This document shows, in pieces, positions 34,119-46,900 of a DNA stretch of 64,000 bases. The notes under the pieces are model-generated. The model made no database searches and had not been told where the DNA came from. It was given only the letters and a program-made list of their open reading frames with translations. Position 1 is the stretch's first letter. Every line of letters begins with the position of its first letter. This stretch comes from Colletotrichum lupini (Eukaryota; Ascomycota; Sordariomycetes; Glomerellales; Glomerellaceae). The stretch spans positions 1,178,001 to 1,242,000 of the forward strand of contig NC_064677.1 in NCBI RefSeq assembly GCF_023278565.1, written 5' to 3'. A program made the translations under genes and the position numbers.

Positions 34119-37100
34119 ATGGGGACCATCGGCAAGTCGTCCTACAAATGGACGACCTTCTTTGGTCTACTGGCGGCACTTAGCTGCATGATCCAGCCCG
34201 CAGGTAAGGACTCCCGTGACGCAATGACCTTTCTTTTACCTCACTTGTGTTGAATTCACGCTGCTTGGTTCCCCCAACTGCTTGACTTAGTGATACTGAC
34301 AAGATAATCGCAGTCATGGTTAAGGAAAATGACTTCAAGAAGTGCCACCAATCCGGCTTCTGCAAGCGCAATCACGAGTATGCCGATAACGCTGTCTCCC
34401 AGTCCTCGACCTGGGCCGCTCCCTACAATATCCTCCCCGACTCTGCCTCACTCAAAGACGGCCAACTCCAGGCTGTAATCCTCAAGACCATCAACGATGC
34501 CCAGGAAACCGTCCGCCTCCCCATCACCGTTTCCTTCCTCAAATCCGGCACCGCTCGTGTGACCGTTGACGAAGAGAAGCGCCAAAAGGGAGAAATCGAG
34601 CTGCGAAACAACAGCCCTGCCCGCAAGGAGCGCTACAATGAAGCCGAAAAGCACGTCATTGTTGGTGGCTTGAACCTCGACAATGAGGCCAAGGTCGCCT
34701 ACCAGGATAAGGACCAGATCACCATTCAGTACGGCCCCTCCTCCAAGTTCGAGGCTGTCATCAAGTTCTCGCCCTTCAGTGTCGACTTCAAGCGTGATGG
34801 ATCTTCCCACATCAAGCTCAACGATCGCGGTTTGCTCAATATGGAGCACTGGCGCCCCAAGGTCGACAAGCCCGCCGAGGAAAAGAAAGAGGGCGAAGAG
34901 AACGCTGAGAAGGCTGAAACCACCGAAGTCAAGCAGGAGGACGAGAGCACCTGGTGGGACGAGACGTTTGGCGGCAACACCGACTCCAAGCCCCGTGGTC
35001 CCGAGAGTGTCGCCCTCGACATCTCATTCGTCGGATACGAGCACGTTTTCGGTATCCCTGAGCACGCTGGTCCTCTGTCTCTGAAGGAGACCCGTGGCGG
35101 CGATGGCAAGTACTCCGAGCCCTACAGACTTTACAACTCCGACGTCTTCGAGTACGTCCTCGACAGCCCCATGACTCTCTACGGAGCGATTCCTCTCATG
35201 CAGGCGCACCGCAAGGACTCCACTGTCGGTGTCTTCTGGCTCAACGGCGCTGAGACCTGGATTGACATCACCAAGGAGAAGGGCTCATCCAACCCCTTAG
35301 CTCTTGGCGTTGGCTCCAAGACCAACACGAAGACCCACTGGATCTCAGAGGCCGGTATTCTCGACGTCTTCATCTTCCTGGGCCCGACCCCTAAGGATAT
35401 CTCCAAGACTTATGGCGAGCTCACCGGTACCACCGCCATGCCCCAGGAGTTTTCTCTCGGCTACCACCAGTGCCGTTGGAACTACATCTCCGATGATGAT
35501 GTCAAGGACGTTGACCGCAAGTTTGATAAGTTCAAGATCCCCTACGACGTCATTTGGCTCGATATTGAGTATACCGATGGCAAGAAGTACTTCACCTGGG
35601 ACGCCGACATGTTCAAGGACCCTATTGGCATGGGCAAGGCTCTTGATGAGCACGGCAGAAACCTTGTGGTTATCATCGATCCCCATATTAAGAGCGAGGG
35701 GAAGTACGATATCACCGAGCAAATGAACTCCAAGGGCCTAGCCGTCTTAAACAAGGAGGGCAAGCCTTTCGAGGGTTGGTGCTGGCCTGGTTCTTCGCAC
35801 TGGGTCGATTGCTTCAACCCCAAGGCCGTCGAGTGGTGGGCTGGCCTCTTCGACTACGCCGCTTTCAAGGGCACCATGGAGAACACATTCATCTGGAACG
35901 ACATGAACGAGCCCTCTGTGTTTAATGGACCTGAGGTTACCATGCCCAAGGACAACATTCACCACGGAAACTGGGAGCACCGTGATGTGCACAACATCAA
36001 CGGCATGACCTTCCACAACGCCACCTTTGAGGCTCTCCTCACTCGCAAGAAGGGCGAGCTCCGCAGACCTTTCGTCCTTACCCGCTCCTTCTACGCTGGC
36101 TCTCAGCGTCTTGGTGCCATGTGGACAGGAGACAACCAGGCATCGTGGGAGCACCTGGGCGCTGCCGTTCCCATGATTCTGAACCAGGGCATTTCCGGAT
36201 TTCCCTTTGCTGGCGCCGATGTTGGAGGCTTTTTCGGTAACCCCGAGCCTGAGCTGATGGCACGCTGGTACCAGGGCGGAGCTTTCTACCCCTTCTTCCG
36301 TGGCCACGCTCACATTGATGCTCGTCGCCGCGAGCCCTATATGCTTGCGGAGCCGTTCAGAGGCATCCTCACTGCCGCCATCCGCCTTCGCTACAGCTTG
36401 ATGCCTTCGTGGTACACTGCCTTCTTCCACGCCCATCGCGACGGCAGCCCGATTGTTCGTCCCATGTTCTGGACCAACCCCACGGAGGAGTCTGGCTTCG
36501 CCATTGACGATCAGCTGTTCGTCGGATCGACTGGTCTTCTCCACAAGCCCGTTGTTGAGAAGGACAAGGAGTCTGTCGACATATATATTCCTGATGACGA
36601 AGTGTACTACGACTACTTTACCTACGAAAAGCTTGCCACTAAGAAGGGCCAGTATCTCACCAGGGACGTCGCCCTCGACCAGATCGCGCTTCTCATGCGT
36701 GGTGGCCACATCTTCCCTCGCCGTGATCGCCCCCGCCGTTCGGCTAAGCTCATGCGCTTCGACGACTACACCCTCGTCATCAGCGTTGGCAAAGATGGCC
36801 AGGCCGAGGGTGAGCTGTACGTCGATGACGGAGACTCTTTCGACTTCGAGAAGGGCCAGTACATCTACCGCAAGTTCAAGCTTGACGGCAAGACCATTGC
36901 ATCCTCTGATGCGGAAGGCCGTGACTCCAAGTCTACCAAGGAGGGTTCCTGGCTCAAGGCCATGAAGGAGGTTTACGTCGACAAGATCATTGTTGTTGGT
37001 GCTACCAACCAGCTCAACAAGAAGGAGGTTACTGTCACGTCAGAGGGCAAGAGCTGGACTGTCCCTGTTCAGTACCACGCTGCCGAGAAGGGCCGCGCCG

Positions 37101-37165
37101 CCTACGCAGTTGTAGGCAGAGTTGCTGCCCGTGTTGGAGAGGACTTCAGCATCGCGTTGGCTTGA
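34119..37165 (+). CDS. glucosidase II catalytic (alpha) subunit, GH31 (978 aa, 2 exons)
   Basis: This ER-lumen enzyme trims the two inner alpha-1,3-glucoses from N-glycans during the glycoprotein folding cycle. Exon 1 is 34119-34203 and exon 2 is 34314-37165, with a 110-bp intron; phases close to 2,937 bp. Residues 5-28 form a signal peptide. The mature start F-K-K-C-x-Q-S-G-F-C-K-R-N is the conserved Cys-pair N-terminus of this subunit. The GH31 nucleophile motif W-N-D-M-N-E-P-S lies at about residue 555 and the acid/base motif W-T-G-D-N at about 632. An acidic Lys/Glu-rich insert (about 190-220) is typical. Strong C-ending codon bias suggests high expression. The long antisense frames inside it are shadows. 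Confidence 0.96.
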
Positions 37166-38031
37166 GACCGTACAAGGATACGAATCCACCGTCCGAGGGT
37201 GAGGAGACATACTTGAGCTGGCGCAACACCTCTGACGTGCTTCATCGTTGGATTCTTCGCCTGGGATGTCCTGAACGGCAGAACTCGACGATCAGGAGAC
37301 GGGAAAACGACGAAGACGCCTGAGCGGTGAAGCACACTAAGAATAGACACAGTGAGCTCCACTGATCGCCACAAGGGCTGATGATCGAGAGACTTCACAA
37401 GTCATTAGAGCGCTCCATTAGAGAGAGAATTGACGAACACGTTCATAAAGATTGCTTAACTTGAGCATAAACTCCTTGCCCCTTTGTGACCCCATGCGAT
37501 CTCGGTTATATAATCTAGAACTGGGGCGGTGGCTTGTGGGTGGAACGGTGCAACATCGGTCGGGGCTCCTCCGCTGCAGTGGATAGACTTCGTGGAGCCT
37601 CATTCCCAAGATTTCCGCTCCCCTCCGCCCCCGACTTCCGCCTGGAAACTATCCACGATGGCGTGAGTTCTGGCTCTGGAACTCCACATGTCCGGGGAGG
37701 CCTGTTAAGCTTCAACCAAGTACACAGCCTCGCTCGCTTGCGATGGGCTTGATTTCCCTGGTGGACCTCTGCATGGCGAGATGCTTAGGGGTAGCGGCTA
37801 CAGCCTACAAACATCTTGTCCTGGATGACGACTTGGTTTCTGCGATGGGAAGGGCTCGCTCAATGCGCTAAATGTTGAGGCCAACCTTCTAGAGGGAGAG
37901 CGAGTTGCTCGCCTAGTTTGTAAACATTTGAGAATCACCTGTAAGATGCTTAGAATTGCGATTCCTACTCCATAGGTAACCCGAGCACCGACTCGTTGTC
38001 TGGGGCTATTTGCGTTTGGATTCGGACCAAC
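37166..38031. other. 0.9-kb convergent intergenic DNA
   Basis: 3' flanks of glucosidase II (plus) and the enoyl reductase (minus). Nothing further seen. Confidence 0.55.
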
Positions 38032-39498
38032 TTACACGCTCTGCTCACTGAAAGCAGAAGAGATATCAAAGCAAAGCTTCTCTGCGGATATCTTTCCTGC
38101 ACGGTTCAATTCCATTGCTTCATTGATTGACTGAGGGCTCAATCTTCCGAGCACCTTCACCGGAGGCGGTTTGATGGCATTCCTCTCAAGCAGACTTGGG
38201 AGCCGCTCGTACAGCTCAGCACTTAGCAGGTGATTCGGCATGGAGACCTATGGACACGATCTGTGAGCGACTCGCACGGCCTGGCGAGATCTTATGATGG
38301 AAGCCGAGCAGGAAAGAGGGAGAACGGGAAAGACGTACAGGCCAGTGCACTAGTCCTCGGTACGTATGAGCCTTCGGAAACGCGGTGAAGACGAACACAT
38401 CAGTCACTTTGATGTTGCTTGGCACCTCCTCGGTGTTTGCCTTGCCCGGGCGGACTGTACAGAGAACTCCAGGTCTGCCGTTCAGAGCAGCGGCCGCCGT
38501 CGCTGAGGAGCTTGCGTTACCGATGGTGTCGAAGACGTGTGATAGCGTCGGTGCTGCGGTCTGGAGTTTGGCTACTACATCAGCGTCGTTGTAGTCAAAG
38601 ACATAGGTAGCCCCGGCATTCTTGACGTAGTCGAAGTTGTGGGGACTGCAGGTGGTGACTACGGGGTAGCCGTGAAGCTTGGCTAGTTGGATGGCGAAGT
38701 ATCCGACGACGGCTATGTTGGAACATTATCAGTAGCCTCAATCTTGTCTATTGAGAAACGCTGTGTCCGGTCATCTCATGACTTACAACTTCCGCCCCAG
38801 ATGAGCACAGGAGGCTTTGTGGTAGATACATCCCGCGAGAGGCCGAGGCAATCTTCGGAGAATAGTGCTAGGTACGCAGTGTTTGCGGAAAGTGGAACGG
38901 CGCTGGCCTTAGGGCCCTCGACAGTTTTCGGAACCTTGAATGAGATGCGCTCATCGGCGATGCAATAGGACCTATCCAGTTCAAAACTTGTGAGCAAATC
39001 TACCTGAAGCGACCGTGAACGAAAACCTACGAGTAGGCCCCAACACCCTTTATCTCCCCTATAAGTGCAAGTCCAAGGTCAGTAACGCACAGTCTGTGAG
39101 AACCATGGGAAAACTTACCACCCCAAACTAACGCGGCAATTTTATCACCAACTTGCAACCTACTCACATTTGGATGAGCTTGAAAAACAGTGCCGACAAA
39201 GTCGCAGCCTAGGACAGCGCCATCTCCGAATGCATCGACGTCAAACGCAAGTCCTGGTGTGGAATGAGTAAGCTGGGCGTCAAACACAAAGCTGGAGCCG
39301 GGGATGATTGAGTTGCGGGTTGCGAGCCGCGGGGTTTGAGTGGTATGGCTTGCATGACATACTGTCCGTGGGATTGAATGCTGCCCATTCGACGCTGACG
39401 TAGACTTGGTGAGGTTGGAGGGCCGGTAGCGCGACGTTTTCCACAACGAGCTGTCGGTTCTTTTGAACGACGGCAACGGTCCTGTCCACGATACTCAT
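38032..39498 (-). CDS. LovC/ToxD-like enoyl reductase, MDR superfamily (357 aa, 6 exons)
   Basis: Exons: 39363-39498, 39119-39253, 39031-39058, 38787-38971, 38339-38712, 38032-38247; total 1,074 bp with consistent phases. Landmarks are F-N-P-T-D (about residue 41), G-D-G-A-V-L-G-C-D-F-V-G, G-D-K-I-A-A-L-V-W-G-G, E-I-K-G-V-G-A-Y-S and the NADPH-binding segment W-G-G-S-S-V-V-G. Catalytic zinc ligands of true alcohol dehydrogenases are absent, as in trans-acting enoyl reductases that serve fungal polyketide synthases. No polyketide synthase lies within the window, so this is an orphan or stands apart from its partner. Substrate is unknown; general quinone or enone reduction is an alternative. 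Confidence 0.88.
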
Positions 39499-40530
39499 GT
39501 CGCGAGAGGAAGGCTTGTCGAAAGTTTCAAAGTAACTCACAAGCACAACGGTGATGGAAGACAGATGAAGTTGAAACTGACTATGTACTTACTTAAGCGT
39601 ACCTTGCTCTGGATGAATAGTAAGCACACTGACACCAGCAGCTCTGTCCCTCATTTACCCCTCTCGAACCCTGTTCCCCACTAGACGGTTGACGGCCGGC
39701 TACTCTTCCATTCTTCTCGAGAGCCATAGTAGAAAGTCAGAAACAAGGATGCAATTAAGCTTGGGAAGACTAGCCCTCTGAGAGATGTCGAGTAATTACA
39801 GCGTGGCGGAAGAGATCTAAGAAGCGCGGGTTCTGATTCCATCCACGGGGCTGCGAACCCGCGTTTTCGCATTCGTATGCCCCGCATCGCCGTTGCATCG
39901 CCGGCCCTTGCAGGGATGGCCTCGGCCGATATTATGACGACGGGTATCATCTTCCTGGGGAAGTGGCCCCTTCAAGCATGTAGCATGGAGAAAGCACGCA
40001 CCTTTCAACGATTCCGGCATAGCTGATGACGATGTCTTGCAACCCAACGAGCAGTACTGGCAGATTGGACGTATGATGGATCAATTTCACCACCGCCTCA
40101 GGCCATCACCCGCGGAGTTGATCCTCAAGACTCACACAAAGTCTTCTCTTCCTGGTGTTGTTCAAACCATCTCGAGAAATGCCCAGTGCTGTACGCGTAT
40201 AGGCCGCCATGACTTCGATCTCGTATACACCCAACCTTGGTGAGGCCGCAGTACAGGGTCTTGGAACTTTGATGTAATTTTGCACGCGTAACTCCATCTT
40301 CAATCGTAGATCTGATCTGCATCGTATTCAAAATTCCGCAGCCACTCATTAACCACGATGACCAGTATGATACTACTGGAGAATTCTTCCGATGAGAGCA
40401 GAGATGCGGTTCAAGTTCCGCGTACCTGGTCAATGACGCCCATCTTAAAAGGGGGCCGGAGCCTATTCGATTTTTCAGTTAAACAAGAATACCGACGCTC
40501 CCACGGGCTATCGCGCCACAATAAGACATC
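39499..40530. other. 1.0-kb divergent promoter region
   Basis: Upstream DNA of the enoyl reductase (minus) and the GH106-like gene (plus). Overlapping short frames on both strands are unassigned. Confidence 0.5.
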
Positions 40531-43500
40531 ATGCGCGGCCTAGGAGCTCTTGCCGCACTCACAGCGTCATTATCAACTATATCCCAAGCCCACAGCCTTG
40601 ACGACTTCGTCTCCCCTCCGAACATCTACCGCCCAAAGTTCAGATACTGGTGAGATCTACTCTACCCAAACCAGCCTTCCCTTAATTTCTCAACACTAAC
40701 ATCTCACCGTAAACGAGGCTCCCAGATGCCGAAGTTGACATCGAAGCCGTCACCGGCGACGTGGCCGAGATAGCCTCCGTCGGCGCCGGCGGCCTCGAGT
40801 TCTTACCCTACTACCAGTTCCGCTCGCCTTCAGCAAACTGGTCCACCTACGGCTACGGCACAAACGCTTCTCGCGCCGTCTTCCGCGCGGTGATTCAGGC
40901 GGCCGCGGACAATGACATCCTCTTTGACTTTTCAATTGGCGCGAATCAGGGGCAGGGCGTGCCCTCGGAGCCTGAGAGTGTTGGGCTGGCGTTGGAGTTG
41001 GTGAGTGTCGATTATTCTGCTTCTGAACTCACTTCCCGGGACTTAGATCCTTGGCCCTCTCGCGGAAATTGTGGTACGAGGATCGGGATGGCTAATACCA
41101 CTTTACTAGGCATACGTCAACATCACAGTCGCCCCAGGACACGTCTTCAACGGGACCCTTCCCCTTTCAACTCAACCCGCGAGCCCCTCCCTCCACTTCT
41201 TCATGCACCCCTGCGAAGAATTCGGCCAGCAGAACCTCTCCTTCATCCTAGCTGTCGAAGAAACACCGGCATTCAATGCTTCATCCACAGCAGTCAGTCT
41301 CAGCCGTGTCATGGACATCACCACCTCAGTCGATCCCTATACGAGATTCATCTCATGGACGACCCCTAAAGACTCACAAAACGCATGGCGCATAATGGCC
41401 TGGTATACACGCTACACCAACCAGCGCTCCGTCGAAGGCGCGCCCGATGCCGCGACGTGGGTGCAGAACGGGTCCTGGGTCACCGATCACTTCAGCGCCG
41501 CGGGGGCGAAGAAGCTGACGGACTTTTTTGACGAATACATCGTCCCCGAAGGGCAGGACAGAGAGCTCCTCGCGCGGGTTGGTAAATACGGTATGTAGAG
41601 CTGCCATCATACACGGAGTCAAATCCCCATCAGGTCCAGAGGCCGCTGCTAATGTCTCAACCTTTCAAGCTTGGGAAGACAGCATGGAAATGGACACGGC
41701 CCTCTGGTGGACGCACAACTTCGCCGATACCTTCCGCGCACAAAGAGGCTACGACATCGCAACCTGCCTGCCCTTCCTCGTCCAACGTGAAAACTACTGG
41801 GCAGCCCAAAATCTCCCCTACGGCGAATCCTTCCTCTCACAGGACAACAGCACCATGGTCTCCCGCTGCAACGACGACTACCGCCTCACCCTCCAAGCCG
41901 GATACGAAGACTACATCCTTACAACCTCAGCATGGGCTCGCAAACGGGGACTAGAACACTCCAACCAGCCAGCCTACAACCTGCCCCTGAACATGCTCGA
42001 CTCCATCCCCCTCGTCAACGCACCCGAAGGCGAGTCCCTCGGCTTCAACGACTCTCCCTCCCTCTACCGCCACGTCTCCGGCCCAGCTCACATGGCCCGC
42101 AACCCCGTTGTCTCCTCCGAAGCCGGCGCCGTCAACGGCGCATCGTACATCCAGTCCATCGCGGACCTGCTCCGCACCGTCCGCCGCGGTCTCGCGGGTG
42201 GTGTGAGCATGAATGTCGTCCACGGGTACGCGTATTCTGGCGTCTATGCGCAGACGACGTGGCCTGGGTATACCGTCTTCGCGTACACGTTTACCGACAT
42301 GTGGGGGCCACGGATGCCGGCGTGGAGGGGGAGTAGTCAACACGTCGACAGCAAAGGTGACAACGATACCAGTGATGGGTTCATGGCTGATGCGATGGCG
42401 TATGTTGCAAGGAACCAGTTTGTCAGTCAAGTTGGTACCGCGAGGGTTGATCTTGCGTTTTATCAGTACGCTGCACCGTTCGACAAGGTGGTCTATGAGA
42501 GCGACAATCTTGAGGAGATGGGCTTCACGTACGACTATCTCGGCCCTGCAAGCTTCTCCTCCACGAACGCCGTTGTCGGCGAAGAGGGCATCCTTGCTCC
42601 GGACGGACCTGCGTATAAGGCACTCATCTTTGCCAACCAGACAAAGTTGACGCCGGAGATGGCGACGCGAACGAAAGTGTTTGCGGAAGCAGGACTGCCG
42701 ATCTTCATTGTTGGAAGCCCTGATTTCCAGAGCGTTGGTTCAGACGGGGCCGCATCCGTTCCGGACATCATGGCTCAGGTTCTTAAGGTGGAGGGCGTGC
42801 AGGTACTTGCATCCGTGGAGGAGATACCAGCTGCTCTTGCTGCTCTCAACATCCGGCCTCGGGTCATGTTCTTGAAAGATGATGCTGTTGAGAAGTGGTA
42901 TTCCTTCTCGCGGAGCACAGAGGATGCGGAGGTTGTGTTCTTGTATAACGACGGGGAGAAATCCACGACTACGAATGTTAGCTTCCGCGATATGGCGGGC
43001 AGGACACCGTACGTTCTCGATGCCTGGAAGGGCTCGGCATCACCACTTTTGCAGTACGTCGTCGAGGAGAACGACATCGTCGAGGAGAACGACATCGTCG
43101 TGCCGGTGACGCTCGTAGCAAACCAGACTACCATACTCGCCTTCTCCAACCAGGCCTCATTCGCAGATGATGAACACAACAGACCCTTCCTGCCTCGTCC
43201 GCCAAGCACTCACATAACATCGACCTCTGGTCTCCTCCAAGGCTTCTTCTATACCACGTCCCGAGACCCCAACACAAATGCCACGGCCAGCAATTACCGC
43301 ATCACAGCACACCTCGCCCCCGGTACCACGAAAATCACCCTCTCCACCGGTAAAACCCTAACTTTCAACACCTCTCGGCTCCCAGAAGCAACAACCCTCG
43401 ACATATGGAATATCACAGTCAATGACTGGCACAGCAGCAACGACTCCCTCTCCATGGAAATCGCCATCACATCTTACCGGTTCCTCAACAGCCCGTTAGC

Positions 43501-43936
43501 GCCCTGGAAAGACCTAGACCCCGTGAACCTGGCCAACACAAGCGGCACAGCAGACTACGAAGCCAGCTTCCAAACCCCATCCTATTCTACCGCGGTACAG
43601 CGCATAGGAGCCCATCTCCACCTAGGCGCCGTCACGGACGCAACGGCACTCCGGGTCAACGACGAGAGAATCGTTCTCGACGTGAACAGCTCGCCTGACG
43701 TTGTGGTGGACATCACAAACTGCCTGAATCCCTCCGAGGGCGCCGACAACGTGGTCATGGTAGAAGTTGCCTCAACGTTGTATAACCGCGTCAGAGCTGA
43801 GCAGGATAGCATCATGACGTCTGGTGGCGCTGCTTCTGTTGCGGGTGCGAATTACTTCAAGGCTCATCCGGCTGAAGAGTATGGACTCAAGGGGCCGGTG
43901 TCAGTTCAATGGGTCGAGGTTGTTGACGTCCTCTGA
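40531..43936 (+). CDS. secreted GH106-like (alpha-L-rhamnosidase-type) protein, 1,061 aa, 4 exons
   Basis: Exons: 40531-40649, 40718-41000, 41110-41590, 41634-43936; the phases close to 3,186 bp. Residues 1-20 are a signal peptide and there are many N-x-S/T sites. The middle part (W-E-D-S-M-E-M, A-G-Y-E-D-Y, R-K-R-G-L-E-H-S-N-Q-P-A-Y, S-G-P-A-H-M and V-V-S-S-E-A-G-A-V) has the order of acidic and aromatic motifs I associate with the GH106 rhamnosidase-like proteins of fungi. The C-terminal third looks like beta-sandwich modules. The probable role is removal of sugars from plant polysaccharide or glycosides; substrate is inference. An exact 18-bp tandem duplication (43061-43096) repeats V-E-E-N-D-I. 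Confidence 0.8.
43061..43096 (+). repeat. 18-bp perfect tandem duplication in the GH106-like gene
   Basis: Two identical units GTCGAGGAGAACGACATC, in frame, adding six residues in a probable surface loop. Probably a recent slippage event. Confidence 0.9.
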
Positions 43937-46900
43937 AGCAGAATTGTCAAACGTCTGAACAGACGGAGTGTGGTTTAGCCTCACTTTCTAGTGGCTATTT
44001 CACTGCTTCAAGGCACGCTCCGACTTCTGAAGCCGGCTGCATCTTTTATTTTCTTGTATAATATTTCTCTTCTGTGAATTGCACTTGTCCGCATTCGCAG
44101 GCAAACTCATGAGCTACAACTAATTATCGCTGAATTTGAAGATTGGCTTATTAGATCTTACATAGGGGTATCCGGAATATGATGTTTCGACGTCTTTCTG
44201 GTTACTTGTATCTCGTAGCCCACACAAGTCACAACAAACTTTGAGCTTGCAAGTGTGTGGTCGCGTTGCAGGAGTTGCGACGCCTCATTCCCTAATTATG
44301 GATTATGCAGCAACTCAGGGGTAGAGTTTGATTTACGAGAAAGTATGGCAAAGTGTCGTCTCCTCTAACCAAATTGCATGGCAGAAGAAAAGCGAAAGCA
44401 AAAGCATGGACGGCATGGACCCGAGACAACGCCAATATGATTCGCATTAGCGGTCTTGTCGAGAGATAAAGCAAACTCTCTTCATTGGATCCTCTCATTT
44501 TCATTCTCGTAATCGCCGCACGGGGCACAGGCATGGTGGTCGCACGTCGTTGGAAATCAGGGGGGTTCAGGGTGTTTCGCGCCAGGAGCCTTGCATGTGA
44601 AGAAACGTCGCTGTCGCGTCGCGGACTCGCGGCGGCTGTCCTCCGCTCCGGTACTCCATAGACCGGTGGGCTGGCGTGCGTTTGCTCCCATATGCGCTAG
44701 GCGGGCGGCTGCTGGTCCCCGGAAGGGAGCCCTGAAGCGCAAGGTCAGGGCACGTCGTCGGCAAGGGATATTGGATGGATTCTGGCTTGATATGGGCGGT
44801 CGCGAGCGATAGCACGGGCAGCGGATGGCGTGTTGATTCGTCTAGAACGTTGAGCAATTAGCAGGGCCAAGGAGCGGTCTGGCTCTTCTCAATCTTATTG
44901 CGCCTGGTTCAAGCGGCTTCGCAATCAAGGGTACGGGGTTGTGGAGGTCAAGGGCTCGCTGAGATCGCTACGAGAAAAAGCGGACACGAATTGTGGCGGT
45001 TGGCGATGCTTGTCACTCTTTTTCCCAGTCGGAGAATCGTGGGTCAAGGGATCTGCTTGCTCTGAGTTGTCCTCCCGGACTGATGCCGATCACCACTTCG
45101 ATGGGAAGGGAATCTGCGGGCGTAGGATTGCTATTCGGGAGATGCGCGTAGACGAGCTCGTGGACCGAAAGCTTGAATGTCGAATCTGAGCGTGAGCAAC
45201 GCGCCAGCCATCGCAGCCTCTGTATGGTTCGCTGGTGTGCGGCAGAGCGTGACGACATGCTGGCAAGTTTCTAGACGCGTAGTTTGACGGTGGACCAACT
45301 GGAGTGCTAGGCAACTTCGATCATTCGACGCCGATCGAGTTTTCCGACCGGCCTAGAATTTCTGGAATGGTCCTTGAGGTCCTATTGATTTGTGTGGCTA
45401 CTGACACAGCCACTGAAGAGTTGCGATGAACTGCGGCTTTCGACGATGAGCCTGATTTTCTTTGCGACTGTCACTGCCAAGTGCTAATCGACAATGAAAA
45501 AGTCGTGTAGCTATTTTGGGAACCCAACACCATCAATTTGAAGAAAACTTTTCGGTGGCTGCAGCCACTATGGGTAAGTAGAGTGCGTGGTACCTGCATT
45601 CGGCACTCTTTCAGCGGCGAGCGATGTACCGTCCGCTACCACTGGAATGGGCAATGGCGGTGGTGGCAATCGGCTTCAAGGCAAGCATGAGAGAAAACGG
45701 ACAGGCGGAAGTCTCAAGAGGGCAAGCCGGAGAGTGACGTGGTGATCATTTCGGGTTGGTGTGTTGTGTGCTGTGTGTCGCACTGCGTCGGAACCCTTCT
45801 GACACTAAGGCAGCTAGAGACGTGGGAAAAGAGAGATTTTCAGGAGGGTCGGAATTCCAAGGACGCTAAAAGGCGTTATCGCCGTGATGGTGTTGAGGCG
45901 AGATAAGGCATGTCTCAAAGCGTCAAATCGTGGTGGTGAGACTGTGAGACTGTAAGGTCTTCGTAGCCTGTGGTGTCAGTACAGGTAAACGAGTCTGGTC
46001 AGTGGTGAGACGGCTCAAGGTCCGACGGCAGCCTGTGAATTGCGGCCAGCGATATTGGTGTCCTGGAGTCTGAGTGGTTGGTGAGCTACCCTTGCAATTG
46101 TCTGATGTTCTGCGGTGGCTGCAGTCATCTCTCTCTTGTCCCATCTACGAGTGATCCACGACTCTGTGGTATCGTCAATGAGCCCGACCGACTGACTTTC
46201 CCATAGCCTGTAGAAAGCTTGACAAGATGACCCTGCGGAGCTTTGAGAGCTCAGTTTGGAGTCGGGAGTCCAGACCGACTCAACGATCCGGGGAGAGAGC
46301 AGAAATTCTGAAAACTCTTCTGGACGTTCTGGAGTCCGGGACATTGCAGACGAGGGGGGTTATCATGGATGCAGCGATACCATGGACAATTGGAGGTGAA
46401 CGAGGTTGGGCTCCGTGTCTGAAGATTCGGCAGACTGTTGGTCGTGGGCCAAATCCAGCGACGTCGGACAGTGACGGCATCAAGCGTTGGAAACAGTGAG
46501 CCTCGAAAGATTCGGGGGACGGTGGGCCGAGCTGAGGGTTAGGGGCTCAGCGGCCGGGTCTTGGAGTCTTGGCAGGGGAAAAAACGGGTGAGGAGGACCC
46601 GTTTTGCCGTCGTCGAAGGCGGAACATGGAAGGTCCAGGAAAGACGCCGTGTGACGTCAGCCGTGGCGGGTGGGGCCATGTTGGGAGACCATGAGAGTGG
46701 GGGTCCACCGTAGCAAGAGGAAAGAGCACCCACGCATATCGCACCTGCACCCGACCGTAGGTCCATAGGCACAAACCGCAATTTGAATGAGAAGGAAGGT
46801 GCGTGTTTTGTTGGAGGTGACCCGACGCGAGGAAGGAACCGACACTGTAAGTTCGAGATCAGGAGGAAGGAGCCTAAGGAGTCGTCCTTTACGGCCCACC

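Noticed and set aside
35747..36709. 320-codon minus-strand open frame
   Set aside because: Lies wholly antisense to glucosidase II; arises from its strong codon bias and has no family resemblance.
39850..39890. GGGTTCGCAGCCCC on the minus strand, tRNA-like
   Set aside because: Loop lacks the conserved A58 and no cloverleaf can be drawn.
41951..42430. 159-codon minus-strand open frame
   Set aside because: Antisense shadow inside the GH106-like gene.
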